DNA of 64,000 nt from SBAX01 sp964646605. Its GTDB lineage: Bacteria > Planctomycetota > Phycisphaerae > UBA1845. A model generated the notes under the pieces. That model saw nothing but the letters and a program-made list of their open reading frames with translations. It did no database searches and was not told the origin of the DNA. Of this stretch, positions 33,666 to 43,557 are shown in pieces. Location: the NCBI GenBank assembly GCA_964646605.1, contig CAZYEX010000063.1, positions 39,306-103,305 of the forward strand, given 5' to 3'. Numbering within the stretch: position 1 is the first letter of the stretch; every line of letters starts with the position of its first letter. The position numbers and the translations under genes were made by a program.

Positions 33666-34949
33666 GTGAGGATCGCGTATTTGGCTTCGGGTTCGGCGGG
33701 GATGTATTGCGGCAGTTGCATGCGCGACAACCGCCTCGCGGCTACGCTGATCGCGCAGGGTCGGGACGTGGTGTTGATTCCGCTCTACACCCCGCTTCGC
33801 ACCGACGAAGTGGACGTAAGCCGCACGCCGATTTACTTCGGGGGGATCAGTGTTTTTCTCAACCAGAGCGTGGGGCTCTTCCGCCGCCTGCCGAGGTGGT
33901 TGACCGGCGCACTCGACGCACCGGGTTTGCTGCGCCGGGCGGTGAAGTTCTCGGGCGATACCTCGGTGGCGACGCTGGGCGCGCTCACCGTCTCGATCCT
34001 TCGCGGCGCGAACGGCCCCCAGCGGCGGGAGCTGGATCGACTGATCGACGGCCTGCGGGAGATGAAACCCGATCTGATTAACCTGCCGCAGCTCATGTTC
34101 GTGGGCGCGGTCCGCAGGCTCAAGGAGGCCCTCGGCGTTCCCGTTCTTTGCACCCTGGGCGGTGAGGACATCTTCCTCGATGCCTTGACCGAGCCCTACC
34201 GATCGCAAGCATTCGAGCTGATCGACAAAGGCGCCCGCGACGTGGATGGGTTCATTTCCACTACCGAATACTACGCGGACCACGCCGCGGCGCATTTTCA
34301 GCTTCCCCGCGATCGGATTTCCGTCGTTCCCCTGGGGGTACACGTCGAGGACTTCGCCGATGGGCCGACCCCGCCGCCGACGCCCCTCACCATCGGCTAC
34401 TTCGCCCGCATCTGCCAACCGAAGGGACTCCTGGGGCTGTGCGAGGCGCTGGTTCAACTGCGCGCCGCGGGGCGGGACTGCCGCGTGCGCGCCGCCGGTT
34501 ACGTCGGTCCCGACGATCGAGCCTACCTCGAGAGGGTTCGCGCGTACGTGCGCGAGAACGGGCTCGAGAGCCGCTTTGAATGCCTCGGCGAGGTGGACCG
34601 GGCCGGGAAAATCGAGTTCCTGAAATCTCTGCATGCTTTCTGCGTCCCGACGGTTTACCACGAAGCCAAGGGGACGTACCTCATCGAAGCCTTGGCCGCC
34701 GGTCTGCCCGTGGTCCAACCGCGACACGGCTCGTTCCCCGAGATCATCGAGGCGACCGGCGGCGGATTGTTGTATGATCCCGGATCGACGGAGGAATTGG
34801 CGAAAGCCATCATGCGCTTGATGGACGACCCGTCGCTGCGGCGAACGCTGGGGGAAAAGGGACGAGCGGCCGTTCGAGAGTCCTTCACCGACCGTGCCAT
34901 GGCCGACAAGACCTGGGCGATCTACGAATCATACTGTGCCAGACGCTGA
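33666..34949 (+). CDS. Glycosyltransferase family 4 protein
   Basis: A 427-residue GT-B enzyme. The N-terminus is RIAYLASGSAGMYCGSC. The acceptor-side domain is followed by the GT1-type donor-binding part: ISVVPLGVHVEDF, IGYFARICQPKG, and FCVPTVYHEAKGTYLIEALAAG with the E-x7-E region, then PRHGSFPEII. GTG 33666 is the start next to the conserved strand; a frame-extending TTG at 33636 is less likely. It overlaps the next gene by 14 bases. Confidence 0.9.
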   Translation: MRIAYLASGSAGMYCGSCMRDNRLAATLIAQGRDVVLIPLYTPLRTDEVDVSRTPIYFGGISVFLNQSVGLFRRLPRWLTGALDAPGLLRRAVKFSGDTSVATLGALTVSILRGANGPQRRELDRLIDGLREMKPDLINLPQLMFVGAVRRLKEALGVPVLCTLGGEDIFLDALTEPYRSQAFELIDKGARDVDGFISTTEYYADHAAAHFQLPRDRISVVPLGVHVEDFADGPTPPPTPLTIGYFARICQPKGLLGLCEALVQLRAAGRDCRVRAAGYVGPDDRAYLERVRAYVRENGLESRFECLGEVDRAGKIEFLKSLHAFCVPTVYHEAKGTYLIEALAAGLPVVQPRHGSFPEIIEATGGGLLYDPGSTEELAKAIMRLMDDPSLRRTLGEKGRAAVRESFTDRAMADKTWAIYESYCARR

Positions 34950-35646
34950 CCCTCATCCCACGTCGCCGCGGTCGGTCCTCCGGGCCGAGTCGCTTTCCAA
35001 ATCGTACCCTGCCCGCGGGCGCGAACTGGTCATTCTCCGCGAGGTGTCGTTGGAACTCTCCGCGGGCGAGTCGGCGGCGATCCTCGGCCCCTCCGGGTCC
35101 GGAAAGAGCACCCTGCTCAACATCCTGGGTACGCTCGAACCGCCCAGCGCGGGAACGGTCACCTTGGACGGGCAAGATCCCTTCGTCTTGCCGGAGCGTG
35201 AATTGGCCGCGTTCCGCAACCGCCGCGTGGGATTCGTTTTTCAGGATCATCATTTGCTCCCACAATGTTCCGCCCTCGAAAACGTCCTCATTCCCACGCT
35301 GGCCGGTGAACGCGCGGACGGCGACGAGACTCTCGCCCGCGCCAGGCGCCTGCTGGATCGCGTGGGACTCTCCGACCGGCTGGATCATCGCCCCGGCGAG
35401 TTGTCCGGCGGGGAGCGACAGCGAGTGGCCATCGCCCGAGCGCTGATCCGCCGCCCGGCGCTGCTCCTGGCCGACGAGCCGACAGGGAACTTGGATCGGG
35501 CCACGGCCCAAACCGTCGCCGACCTTCTCCGCGAGGTGCATCGAGAGGAGGAGGCTATCTTGATCGTCGTGACCCATAGCGAACCATTGGCCCAGCGATG
35601 CGATCGCCGCTGGGAACTGGTCGACGGGTCGCTGGTAAGCGTGTAA
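34936..35646 (+). CDS. ABC transporter ATP-binding protein, MacB/LolD type
   Basis: A 236-residue ATPase with Walker A GPSGSGKSTLLNILG, signature LSGGERQRVAIARAL, and Walker B LLLADEPTGNLD. ELAAFRNRRVGFVFQDHHLLPQ is typical of the LolD/MacB group, which works with FtsX-like permeases in mechanotransmission or lipoprotein release. The GTG 34936 start lies inside the glycosyltransferase end. The next gene is the permease. Confidence 0.93.
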   Translation: MPDADPHPTSPRSVLRAESLSKSYPARGRELVILREVSLELSAGESAAILGPSGSGKSTLLNILGTLEPPSAGTVTLDGQDPFVLPERELAAFRNRRVGFVFQDHHLLPQCSALENVLIPTLAGERADGDETLARARRLLDRVGLSDRLDHRPGELSGGERQRVAIARALIRRPALLLADEPTGNLDRATAQTVADLLREVHREEEAILIVVTHSEPLAQRCDRRWELVDGSLVSV

Positions 35647-35655
35647 CTCAGTGCC

Positions 35656-38600
35656 ATGCGCTCCGTGCCCCTCAGCCGCCGCTCGCTGGTCTACCACTGG
35701 CGAACGAACCTGGCCGTCACCCTCGGCGCCGCGGTCGGGACAGCCGCCCTCACCGGGGCCTTGTTCGTCGGCGACTCCATGCGCGGCAGTCTGCGCGAGG
35801 CCGCCGTGGGCCGCCTGGGACGCACCGATTACGCTCTCGTCGCTCCGCGATTCTTCCGCACCGCGTTGGCCGACGACCTCGCTCACGATCCTGACTTTGA
35901 CGCCCTGGTCGAGCGCGTTGCGCCGGTCATCCTACTCCAAGGCGGCGTCACTCATGCCGACTCCCGCACCCGCGCCGACAAAGTCCAACTCCTCGGCGTG
36001 GACGACCGCTTCTGGACGATGGGGTCCTTGCAAGCCGCCGCGCGGTTTTCCGGTCGATCCGTCATTCTCAACGCGCCGCTAGCCGAGGAACTCGGCGCAC
36101 GTGTGGGCGATGACGTCCTCATCCGCACCGCCAAGCCCAGCGCCGTGGCCACGGAAACCCTTCTCGGCCGCCGCGACGACACCGTCTCGACGATCCGTCT
36201 GCCCGTGTCCGCCATTCTCCACGCCGAAGGTCTGGGCAGTTTTTCGCTCCGACCCCGCCAATCGGTTCCCAAGATCGTCTATCTTCCGCTCGACGTCCTG
36301 CAACGCGCCCTGCAGCAACCCGACCGCGTCAATGCCATCCTCGTCGATGCAATCGACGGCCGCGCAGCCACATCGGAACCCGATACGGGTCTTCTCCACG
36401 AAATCCTCCAGCGACACGTAGCCCTGGCGGACCTGGGTTTGACGCTGAGGATTGACGAGACCCGCGGCTACATTTCGCTGGAAGGCGAGAGCATCTTGCT
36501 TCCGCAGGCCGTCGAGAAGGCGGTTGGGCGGGTAGGTGATCCATCAGATTCCCTTGTCCTCACTTATCTCGCCAATACCATCGCCGTCGAAGGCTCCGAC
36601 CCATCGCCCAATCGAGTGGTGATTCCCTATTCGACCGTCGCCGCCATCGATCCAGAAAGCTGGGACGGACGGATCCTCACCGCAACCCAATGGCGCGATC
36701 CCCCGGCGTTTCGATCCGGCGAGATTCTGCTGAACCAGTGGGCCGCCGAAGACCTACAAGTCAGCCTCGGCGACCGCATCACGTTGACCTATTACGCAGC
36801 CGGTCCTTTCGGGCGCCTAGAGACTCGCAGTACGACGTTCACGTTGCGTGCCATCGTCCCCTTGACCGGAATCGCCGCCGATCCAGGCTTCATCCCCGAG
36901 TATCACGGCATCACGGACACCCAAAACCTCGCCGACTGGAACCCGCCTTTTCCCATCGACCTGCGCCTCATCCGTGACAAGGACGAAGCCTATTGGGATC
37001 AACACCGCACAACGCCCAAGGCCTTCATCACTCTCGCCGACGGTCAACGCCTCTGGGCTCAGGAGGGTGATCGCTTCGGGCGCCTCACGTCGATTCGAAG
37101 AATGCCAAAGGTCGTGCAGGTATTTGACTGGCGCTTGCGTCCGTATGAACGGATTTCATGGGATTCCAGCGCGTACAGCAAGAGCGAGAGAACCGCGTGG
37201 GTTCGTGACCACGCGAAGCACTTTGAGCGGCAGGTGTTGCGAGAGGTACGTCTCGACCGCATGGGATTCCGATGGGACTTCGTGCGACAGCGCGCCGCCG
37301 AGGCGAGTCAAGGCAGCACCGATTTCGGAATGTTGTTCATCGGGTTCAGCTCGTTCCTAATTCTGTCGTCGGCCATGCTCGTGGCCTTGTTGTTTCGACT
37401 CAACCTGGAGCGGCGCTCGTCACAGATCGGACTGCTCTTCGCCACCGGGTTTAGGGCCAGGAACGTGACAGGAATCCTCCTGGCCGAGGGTGTGGGTCTG
37501 GCCGTGGTCGGAGGTGTCATCGGTGTGGCAGCGGCAAGCGGCTACGCCTGGTTGATGCTCGCGGGTTTGCGCTCCTGGTGGTCCGACGCCGTTCACGCTC
37601 CGTTCTTGCGGCTGTTCGTGTCGCCCGCCTCCCTGACCGTCGGTTTTGCGGCGGGGGTGACTCTCTCGGGAGCGTCCGTGGTCTGGTCGATCCGCGGAAT
37701 GACTAGGCGCTCGCCGTGTGCGCTCCTTGCGGGCGCTGCTGCGGAGGGCTCCGCAAGCGACCGGCGTCGCGGTATTCGGCGGGCGTCGTGGACGGGCGGC
37801 GTCGCCTTCACGCTGACCGCGGTCACGATCCTTGCCTCCACCGCGGTCGAATGGATCCCACGGTCTGCCGCGTTCTTTCTCGCGGGATCGGCCATGCTCG
37901 TCGCCTGCCTCTCGATGATCGCCCGTTGGTTGCGACGCGATTCTCACGGCGTCGTGCATCGACCGGGCCTCCATTCCTTGGCGAGGCTTGCGGCGCGGAA
38001 CGCCTCGCGGCAGACGGGTCGCAGCCTGCTCACCGCCGGACTGACCGCCTCGGCCGCGTTTGTCATTCTCTCCCTCGAGGCTTTCCGCCTCGACGCCCGC
38101 TCCGAAACGGACGGTCTCGCGTCGGGTACGGGCGGATTCTCGCTCTACGCCGAGTCCGCGATCCCGCTCACCTACGACCTGAACACGCCCGAGGGACGCG
38201 AAGCGATGAGCATCGAGGACCCCGCCCTCGACCCTGCGAACGGGTTTGCCGCCGTACCCTTTCGCCTTCGACCCGGCGAGGAGACCAGTTGCCTGAACCT
38301 CTTTTCCACGGAAAAACCGCGCGTGCTGGGGGTCACCGAGGCCCTGTTCTCGCCTCCACGATTCCGATTCGCAGCGACGGTCGCCGATGGGGAAAACGAC
38401 AAAGCCAACCCGTGGACCCTTCTTCTCCACGACTTTCCCGACGGCGCCATTCCCGCCATCGGCGATGAGAGTGCCGTCAAATGGATCTTGCACAGCGATC
38501 TGGGCAAGGACTTACTCATCACCGACGAGCGCGGAACCCAGGTCCGACTCCGCTTCGTTGCTCTGCTGAAAAACAGCGTGTTGCAAAACGAGCTTCTGAT

Positions 38601-39162
38601 AAGCGAAGCGAGCTTTGTGCGCTTGTTCCCCTCCGTCGGGGGACATGGTTTTTTCCTGATCGAGACACGCGCCGACACGATCGCGGTCACGGAAGCGGCG
38701 TTGGAAGGCGAATTGGAGCGCTTCGGATTCGACGCCGCGCCGACCGCCCGCCGCCTGGGGGAGTTTCTGGCCGTTCAGAACACTTACCTCTCGACGTTTC
38801 AGACTTTGGGGGGGATCGGTCTGATACTCGGCACAGCCGGACTCGGGGCGGTGATGCTTCGCAACGTCTGGGAGCGTCGCGGCGAACTCGCCCTCATGCG
38901 GGCCGTGGGGTTTTCGCGGGGACGTCTATTGATACTGGTGTTAGTGGAGAACCTGGCCCTCGTTGCCCTCGGACTATTTGCAGCCGTCGTCTCGGCGGTC
39001 GTCGCCGTCGCACCGAATCTAGCCTCCGGCGCCGCCGTGATTCCGTGGCGTTCGGTGGCACTCACGTGTACCGGCGTGTTCGGAGTGACCATGCTCGCCG
39101 GACTCGTCGCCCTCCGCGCCGCGTTCGCAAAAAGCGTCCTCGCCGCGATCCGCCCGGAATAA
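35656..39162 (+). CDS. FtsX/MacB-like ABC permease (large)
   Basis: A 1168-residue membrane protein. Residues about 15-35 are the first helix. A large extracytoplasmic region follows to about residue 560. Then come helices near 570-680 (FIGFSSFLILSSAMLVALLF; VGVIGVAAASGYAWLMLAGL), a second extracytoplasmic part, and a terminal FtsX block (LGGIGLILGTAGLGAVMLRNVWERRGELALMRAVGFSRG). The layout matches large MacB/LolE-like permeases with two FtsX cores. Nine bases separate it from the ATPase gene. Confidence 0.88.
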   Translation: MRSVPLSRRSLVYHWRTNLAVTLGAAVGTAALTGALFVGDSMRGSLREAAVGRLGRTDYALVAPRFFRTALADDLAHDPDFDALVERVAPVILLQGGVTHADSRTRADKVQLLGVDDRFWTMGSLQAAARFSGRSVILNAPLAEELGARVGDDVLIRTAKPSAVATETLLGRRDDTVSTIRLPVSAILHAEGLGSFSLRPRQSVPKIVYLPLDVLQRALQQPDRVNAILVDAIDGRAATSEPDTGLLHEILQRHVALADLGLTLRIDETRGYISLEGESILLPQAVEKAVGRVGDPSDSLVLTYLANTIAVEGSDPSPNRVVIPYSTVAAIDPESWDGRILTATQWRDPPAFRSGEILLNQWAAEDLQVSLGDRITLTYYAAGPFGRLETRSTTFTLRAIVPLTGIAADPGFIPEYHGITDTQNLADWNPPFPIDLRLIRDKDEAYWDQHRTTPKAFITLADGQRLWAQEGDRFGRLTSIRRMPKVVQVFDWRLRPYERISWDSSAYSKSERTAWVRDHAKHFERQVLREVRLDRMGFRWDFVRQRAAEASQGSTDFGMLFIGFSSFLILSSAMLVALLFRLNLERRSSQIGLLFATGFRARNVTGILLAEGVGLAVVGGVIGVAAASGYAWLMLAGLRSWWSDAVHAPFLRLFVSPASLTVGFAAGVTLSGASVVWSIRGMTRRSPCALLAGAAAEGSASDRRRGIRRASWTGGVAFTLTAVTILASTAVEWIPRSAAFFLAGSAMLVACLSMIARWLRRDSHGVVHRPGLHSLARLAARNASRQTGRSLLTAGLTASAAFVILSLEAFRLDARSETDGLASGTGGFSLYAESAIPLTYDLNTPEGREAMSIEDPALDPANGFAAVPFRLRPGEETSCLNLFSTEKPRVLGVTEALFSPPRFRFAATVADGENDKANPWTLLLHDFPDGAIPAIGDESAVKWILHSDLGKDLLITDERGTQVRLRFVALLKNSVLQNELLISEASFVRLFPSVGGHGFFLIETRADTIAVTEAALEGELERFGFDAAPTARRLGEFLAVQNTYLSTFQTLGGIGLILGTAGLGAVMLRNVWERRGELALMRAVGFSRGRLLILVLVENLALVALGLFAAVVSAVVAVAPNLASGAAVIPWRSVALTCTGVFGVTMLAGLVALRAAFAKSVLAAIRPE

Positions 39163-39174
39163 GGGGGCGTTCTC

Positions 39175-39654
39175 CTACGCCGAAACGTCGATCTTCCGAC
39201 CGCTCGAATCCTGCTCGGCGCCGGCAGCGTTGAACGACTCCACTCCCGTGGCCGTGAAGGTCATCGACGTTTGCTCAATGGAAATACTGGTCGTCGTCAT
39301 GCTCAAGTACGCCTCGCGCCCGCCGCCTTGGGCGCCCAGGCCGTTGAGAGCCTCGCCCGCCGACTTACTTTGCCCCCCGCCCTGCAGCAACGTCACGAGG
39401 ATCATCAAGGCAATGAGCAACTGAAGAGTCTTGTTGTTCTCCAGTCCTTGCCCGACGCCTTGCAAGAGTTCGGCGACCTGCGCGTTCACTTGAAGAACGG
39501 AAAGGGCCTCGCTGAGACCGGCAGCGCCAAGCGGCGCGGGCCCGATGGCCGAGGCGTCCGACGCGTTCCGTGTACCATCCGCGCCCCGAAGCGGCGTGAG
39601 ATCCAACAACGGCTGGGTGGTCGAAACACCCAACGGAGAAACATGACCGATCAT
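39175..39654 (-). CDS. Small protein with one hydrophobic segment, function unknown
   Basis: A 159-residue protein starting at ATG 39654, preceded by the strong site GGAGGTGAAAG. Residues about 75-92 are hydrophobic (LQLLIALMILVTLLQGGG). The rest is Gly/Ala/Ser-rich and low in complexity. No domain recognised. It converges with the ABC permease, 12 bases apart, so the strong start is the main support for it being real. Confidence 0.65.
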   Translation of the reverse strand: MIGHVSPLGVSTTQPLLDLTPLRGADGTRNASDASAIGPAPLGAAGLSEALSVLQVNAQVAELLQGVGQGLENNKTLQLLIALMILVTLLQGGGQSKSAGEALNGLGAQGGGREAYLSMTTTSISIEQTSMTFTATGVESFNAAGAEQDSSGRKIDVSA

Positions 39655-40046
39655 CTTTCACCTCCGTCCAAGGGGCCCAGGTGCGCGCGCGTCGAAGGCC
39701 CCTTGAACCCGAGCAACTCTCCGACCAAGCGCCAAGATGGCGTTCGGACAATCCGTAACCTATTGCAACGAATGGGGTTACGGCAAAATGGGGGACCGGG
39801 TAGAGTGTGCCGTTTCTTCCGTCCGGTCCGCGGCATGCAACCCCGTGAAGACCAGGCCGACTAGCGATGCGTTGACACCCCGAGTCGGAACTCTACGATG
39901 GCTCAGGGATTTTTGCCGGAACGGGCCGACGACGATCTTGCTTTGTGGCAACGGAGGGTCCGACGGCGATTTCGCTCTCGCGGGCAACACCAGGCGCCTG
40001 ACGCCTTCCCAGAATCGTGACGCGCGAGCGACGTGCCACGCCGATC
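39655..40046. other. Gap upstream of ispE containing its promoter
   Basis: A 392-base gap between divergent genes. The promoter at 39872-39899 is described separately. Several short open frames cross the gap but none has a Shine-Dalgarno and family resemblance. Confidence 0.45.
39872..39899 (+). promoter_or_regulatory. Sigma-70-like promoter for ispE-spoVG
   Basis: TTGACA (39872-39877) and TACGAT (39894-39899) are 16 bases apart, about 145 bases before the ispE start. Confidence 0.55.
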
Positions 40047-40982
40047 ATGAGCGTTGAATTGTTGTCTCCTCCACACCCATCCGTCGGGCGGGTACGGCAA
40101 GCCCCAACGCCCGCCAAGATCAATCTTGCCTTGCACGTGCTCGACCTTCGCGGCGACGGATATCATAACATCCGTTCCCTGGCGATTGGGGTGGATCTCT
40201 GCGATGACGTTCGGGTGCAGGAGTCGCCCGCCAGGGGACTGTCTGTGGAATGCAACGTCGAGTCGCTGGTCCACGCGGGGAACTTGGCCGTGCGCGCGGC
40301 GCGCCGCTTAGCCGGCGCTTGCGGCGTCGATGCTGCAGCGCGAATCGTCCTCGAGAAACGGATTCCGGTGGGCGCGGGCTTGGGCGGGGGCAGCAGCGAT
40401 GCGGCCGCCACCCTCCGCCTTTGCAACGACCTGTGGGAGACCGGGCTTAACGATTCACAGCTCGCCACCCTGGGCGGCGAGATTGGTTCGGATGTCCCTC
40501 TGTTTTTCTCCTTGCCTGCCGCGATAATGGAGGGGCGGGGGGAACGTACCCGGACCGTCGGTTTTTCCTGGTCCGGCTGGGTGCTCCTGGTTTTTCCGGG
40601 TTATCCGCTTTCCACCGCGGACGTGTATCGTCGCTGGCAACGTGGAGATGGCGGGCCGATGCAACCCGGTTTGATGGATCAACTGACCCAAGCGACGAGC
40701 GCCGATCAAATCAGCGGCCTGCTGCGCAACGATCTGGAACCCGCGATCTTCCGTGCATGCCCGCCGCTTGGGGAACTCATGCATTCTCTGAATCAGGCCG
40801 GACCAGGACTCATGCGCGTCAGTGGGTCCGGCTCGACGTTATTTCGTTTGTTCGACGATGAAGCCGCCGCGCGTTTCGCCGCAAGAAACATCCGCGATCG
40901 ACACGATCAAGTTCGCACGCATGTTGCGGCCGCGCCGGTGGGATGGGAACCCGTGGTCTCTGTGTTCAACGAGGAGTCTTGA
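40047..40982 (+). CDS. ispE: 4-diphosphocytidyl-2-C-methyl-D-erythritol kinase
   Basis: A 311-residue GHMP kinase that phosphorylates CDP-methylerythritol in the non-mevalonate isoprenoid pathway. It has PAKINLALHVLDLRGDGYHNI, the ATP-binding glycine loop PVGAGLGGGSSDAAATL, GSDVPLFFS and RVSGSGSTLF. ATG 40047 is used; a GTG at 40017 is the alternative, and neither has a good Shine-Dalgarno. It is one base from the next gene, so they are co-transcribed. Confidence 0.93.
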   Translation: MSVELLSPPHPSVGRVRQAPTPAKINLALHVLDLRGDGYHNIRSLAIGVDLCDDVRVQESPARGLSVECNVESLVHAGNLAVRAARRLAGACGVDAAARIVLEKRIPVGAGLGGGSSDAAATLRLCNDLWETGLNDSQLATLGGEIGSDVPLFFSLPAAIMEGRGERTRTVGFSWSGWVLLVFPGYPLSTADVYRRWQRGDGGPMQPGLMDQLTQATSADQISGLLRNDLEPAIFRACPPLGELMHSLNQAGPGLMRVSGSGSTLFRLFDDEAAARFAARNIRDRHDQVRTHVAAAPVGWEPVVSVFNEES

Positions 40983-41879
40983 ATGGTAATCTCCGACGTA
41001 CGCGTGAAACTCATCGAGGACGCCAACGATCGCCTCAAGGCCGTGTGCAGCGTCACCTTCGACGGCGAGTTCGTGGTGCGGGACGTGAAAGTCGTGGACG
41101 GCACCCACGGATTGTTCGTGGCCATGCCCTCGCGGAAACTCTCCGTCCATTGCCCCCAGTGCCGTCAAAAAAACCACCTGCGGGCCAAGTTCTGCAACGA
41201 GTGCGGCGGCAAGCTGGCCGCCCACAAACCCTCCACCGACACGAACGGTCGTGTACGGTTGCACCGCGACATCGCCCACCCCATCAATCCTTCCTTCCGC
41301 GAGATGATGCAGACCCGTGTCATTCAGAGTTTCCAAACGGAGCTCGGCGCCGCCCAACAGCCCGGCTACAAGCCCGCCGAATTGGAAGAGGAAGAAGAGA
41401 TCGCTCCCGAGACCGTCATCGAGGTCACCGAGGAAATGACCGAGTACGACGCTCTGATCGCCGGATTGGGCACGGGGGCCGGCGCTTCGCCGCGGCCCGC
41501 GCCCTCTCGAGGTCCCGCGCCGCGTCCCGCTCCACAACCGGCGCAGCATTCGGACACCCGCCGGACCGAGTCTCGACCTCCCCGTCCGCAGGGTCGGCCA
41601 CCGGAGCCGCGCCGCGATCGCCCTGCCCCGCCGCCGCCGCGCCCGGCCCGCGAGTCATCCTTTACCGACGATTATCCGCTCGGTCCGCCGCCGACGTTCG
41701 ACGATGTCCCGCCCCCCGCCCCGCCATACGTCGAAGCTCGCGAGGAGTCGCCGGCGCCGCCTCCCCAGCCCGCGGTCACCCGCGAGCCGCGTCGCACGGA
41801 AGCCCCGGCCGCTTCTCGACCGCCGACCCCGCAGCCCAAGAGCAACGAGGACGCGCCCTTCGGACAGGGGATCCTCTAG
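40983..41879 (+). CDS. SpoVG-family protein with zinc ribbon and proline-rich tail
   Basis: A 298-residue protein. Residues 1-54 match SpoVG (ISDVRVKLIEDANDRLKAVC; VVRDVKVVDGTHGLFVAMPS), a small RNA/DNA-binding regulator. Then comes C57-P-Q-C60 ... C71-N-E-C74, a CxxC-x10-CxxC zinc ribbon in the place of the usual SpoVG loop. Residues 85-120 (HPINPSFREMMQTRVIQSFQ) resemble the C-terminal part of SpoVG. The remaining 150 residues are Pro/Arg/Ala-rich and likely disordered. ispE directly precedes it; ispE and spoVG are also neighbours in Firmicutes. Confidence 0.86.
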   Translation: MVISDVRVKLIEDANDRLKAVCSVTFDGEFVVRDVKVVDGTHGLFVAMPSRKLSVHCPQCRQKNHLRAKFCNECGGKLAAHKPSTDTNGRVRLHRDIAHPINPSFREMMQTRVIQSFQTELGAAQQPGYKPAELEEEEEIAPETVIEVTEEMTEYDALIAGLGTGAGASPRPAPSRGPAPRPAPQPAQHSDTRRTESRPPRPQGRPPEPRRDRPAPPPPRPARESSFTDDYPLGPPPTFDDVPPPAPPYVEAREESPAPPPQPAVTREPRRTEAPAASRPPTPQPKSNEDAPFGQGIL

Positions 41880-41952
41880 AACGCAATCGATCGGAGCCGC
41901 CCCAGCCCCCCCTTTACGCGAAGCGTCAAGGGTCCTGGGGCGGGATGGTGCG

Positions 41953-43542
41953 TTACGGCGTGCATCGCCCGCAGCGATCGCGGCAGGAACCGCTGCCGCA
42001 GACCGCAGTCGTAGGGCACATGCCCCCTGGGCACCCGAGAAGGGGATGGGCGTCTGTCTCACACGGCAGGCCGTCTCGCGTTCCGCCCACGCAAGAGCGG
42101 CAGTGCGTGTTGTTGATGCACGGCAGGCCGTCGTTATCGCCGCCGGAGCAGGTCCTTACGCACATGCCGCCGTTGCAGGGAGTCGGATTCGCACAAGCGG
42201 TTACGAGGCATGTCACCGTCGAGGGGCAGACGCACGGTCCGCTGAAGGGATAGGTGAAGCCCTTGAAGTTGTCCACCACGATGAGAATGTCGATGGCACT
42301 GATGTCCCCGTTGAGTTCCGGCAAGTTGGGCTGAACCTGGACGTCGACCTTCTTGGGCGCGGCGGGCAGATTCTTGAATTTGGTGACGATCTGGCTGACG
42401 TCCAGGCCGTCGGGCTGTGTAGTGGCGGACGGCGGATTGTAGGGCGAAGCCACGTCGCCCGCGCGACGGGTGGGAATCGCCACGGCGTTGGAGACGGCCG
42501 TGCAGGAGGCTTCGATCCCTTTGCACGCCGAACCGTAGACCATCACATCGTACAGCGAACTGGGCGTAACTTCGCCGCCGACGACGTGAACCAGTCCGTC
42601 CGCGTCCCACGCGCGGTAGTAGGGCGTACACTGCAATCTCGCGGCCACGAAGCTTCCGCGGCTGGGATTGTCCTGCGATTCCAGAAACGTTGCCGGCGGA
42701 CCGACCCAACGCACACAGCCGTTTAATTCCCCCGCCGCCGTGCATGTCCCCATCTCAAAGGGCGAGAAGTCCGGGGGCGGGCAGCATGGGGCGTTGGGTG
42801 GATTCGGATTCTGCAATTCCGTCATCGCCACGTGAATCGCCGTCTGGCTCGCGGTTCCGGTCGCCGTCGCGGGCGGCGGAACGCTGAACGCGATCGCCCG
42901 CGACTTCTCTTCGCCGGGCACGGGAACGACGGGCTGAACCTCGAAAAGACAAATCGCCGAACACCCGTCCCCGTCGGTTTGATTCCCGTCGTCACATTGC
43001 TCGCCGGGGTCGGGGAGGCCGTTGCCGCATCCGGCGGGCGCGATCCGGAACGTAGCGAATCCTGTCAGCGGTTCCGGGACACCGTCGAGACCCAGCGTGC
43101 TGAATCCGTCGAGGGCGTGGTCGATGTCCAGGCGATATTCTCCCACGGCCATCGCCGTGGTATCGACGGTGACGCTCCCCAAGCCCAGGGAAACGCCCAC
43201 GGACGCGGGGTGGTTGCCGCCGACGAAGACGCTTTGCGCATAGAAGCCCACGTCGTATTGCACGGGGGTTACCGACGAGAACGCGGCCAGCCAAGCGGGA
43301 CCGTAAGCGAAGACAAGGTCCGTCGCGTCGTTGCTTCCCAGGATCACGTCGGCGCTGTTGAAACCCGGCAACGCGGTCACCGCGACGGAAACGTCGAATA
43401 GGACGCTCGTGCCGGCTTCGACCACGGTCGGCCCCGACGGCGTGAAGGCAGCCGTGGCGGCAACTGCCCGCGGGGCGACCGACAGAATCGTCGCCAACGC
43501 CGAAAAACTGATTAAGGAAAATGACGACCGCCTACGGGCCAC
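41953..43542 (-). CDS. Exported Cys-rich protein with dockerin-like repeat
   Basis: A 529-residue protein starting at GTG 43542, with GGAGGG seven bases upstream. A signal peptide is followed by a beta-sandwich of about 140 residues (FTPSGPTVVEAGTSVLFDVSVAV), which closely resembles the N-terminal part of the next upstream protein. CGNGLPDPGEQCDDGNQTDG is the DUF4215-type Cys-rich repeat. LNGDISAIDILIVVDNF has an EF-hand/dockerin-like look. The C-terminus has seven or more closely spaced cysteines. Likely a surface protein. Confidence 0.78.
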   Translation of the reverse strand: MARRRSSFSLISFSALATILSVAPRAVAATAAFTPSGPTVVEAGTSVLFDVSVAVTALPGFNSADVILGSNDATDLVFAYGPAWLAAFSSVTPVQYDVGFYAQSVFVGGNHPASVGVSLGLGSVTVDTTAMAVGEYRLDIDHALDGFSTLGLDGVPEPLTGFATFRIAPAGCGNGLPDPGEQCDDGNQTDGDGCSAICLFEVQPVVPVPGEEKSRAIAFSVPPPATATGTASQTAIHVAMTELQNPNPPNAPCCPPPDFSPFEMGTCTAAGELNGCVRWVGPPATFLESQDNPSRGSFVAARLQCTPYYRAWDADGLVHVVGGEVTPSSLYDVMVYGSACKGIEASCTAVSNAVAIPTRRAGDVASPYNPPSATTQPDGLDVSQIVTKFKNLPAAPKKVDVQVQPNLPELNGDISAIDILIVVDNFKGFTYPFSGPCVCPSTVTCLVTACANPTPCNGGMCVRTCSGGDNDGLPCINNTHCRSCVGGTRDGLPCETDAHPLLGCPGGMCPTTAVCGSGSCRDRCGRCTP

Positions 43543-43557
43543 GCCAAGCCCTCCGTT

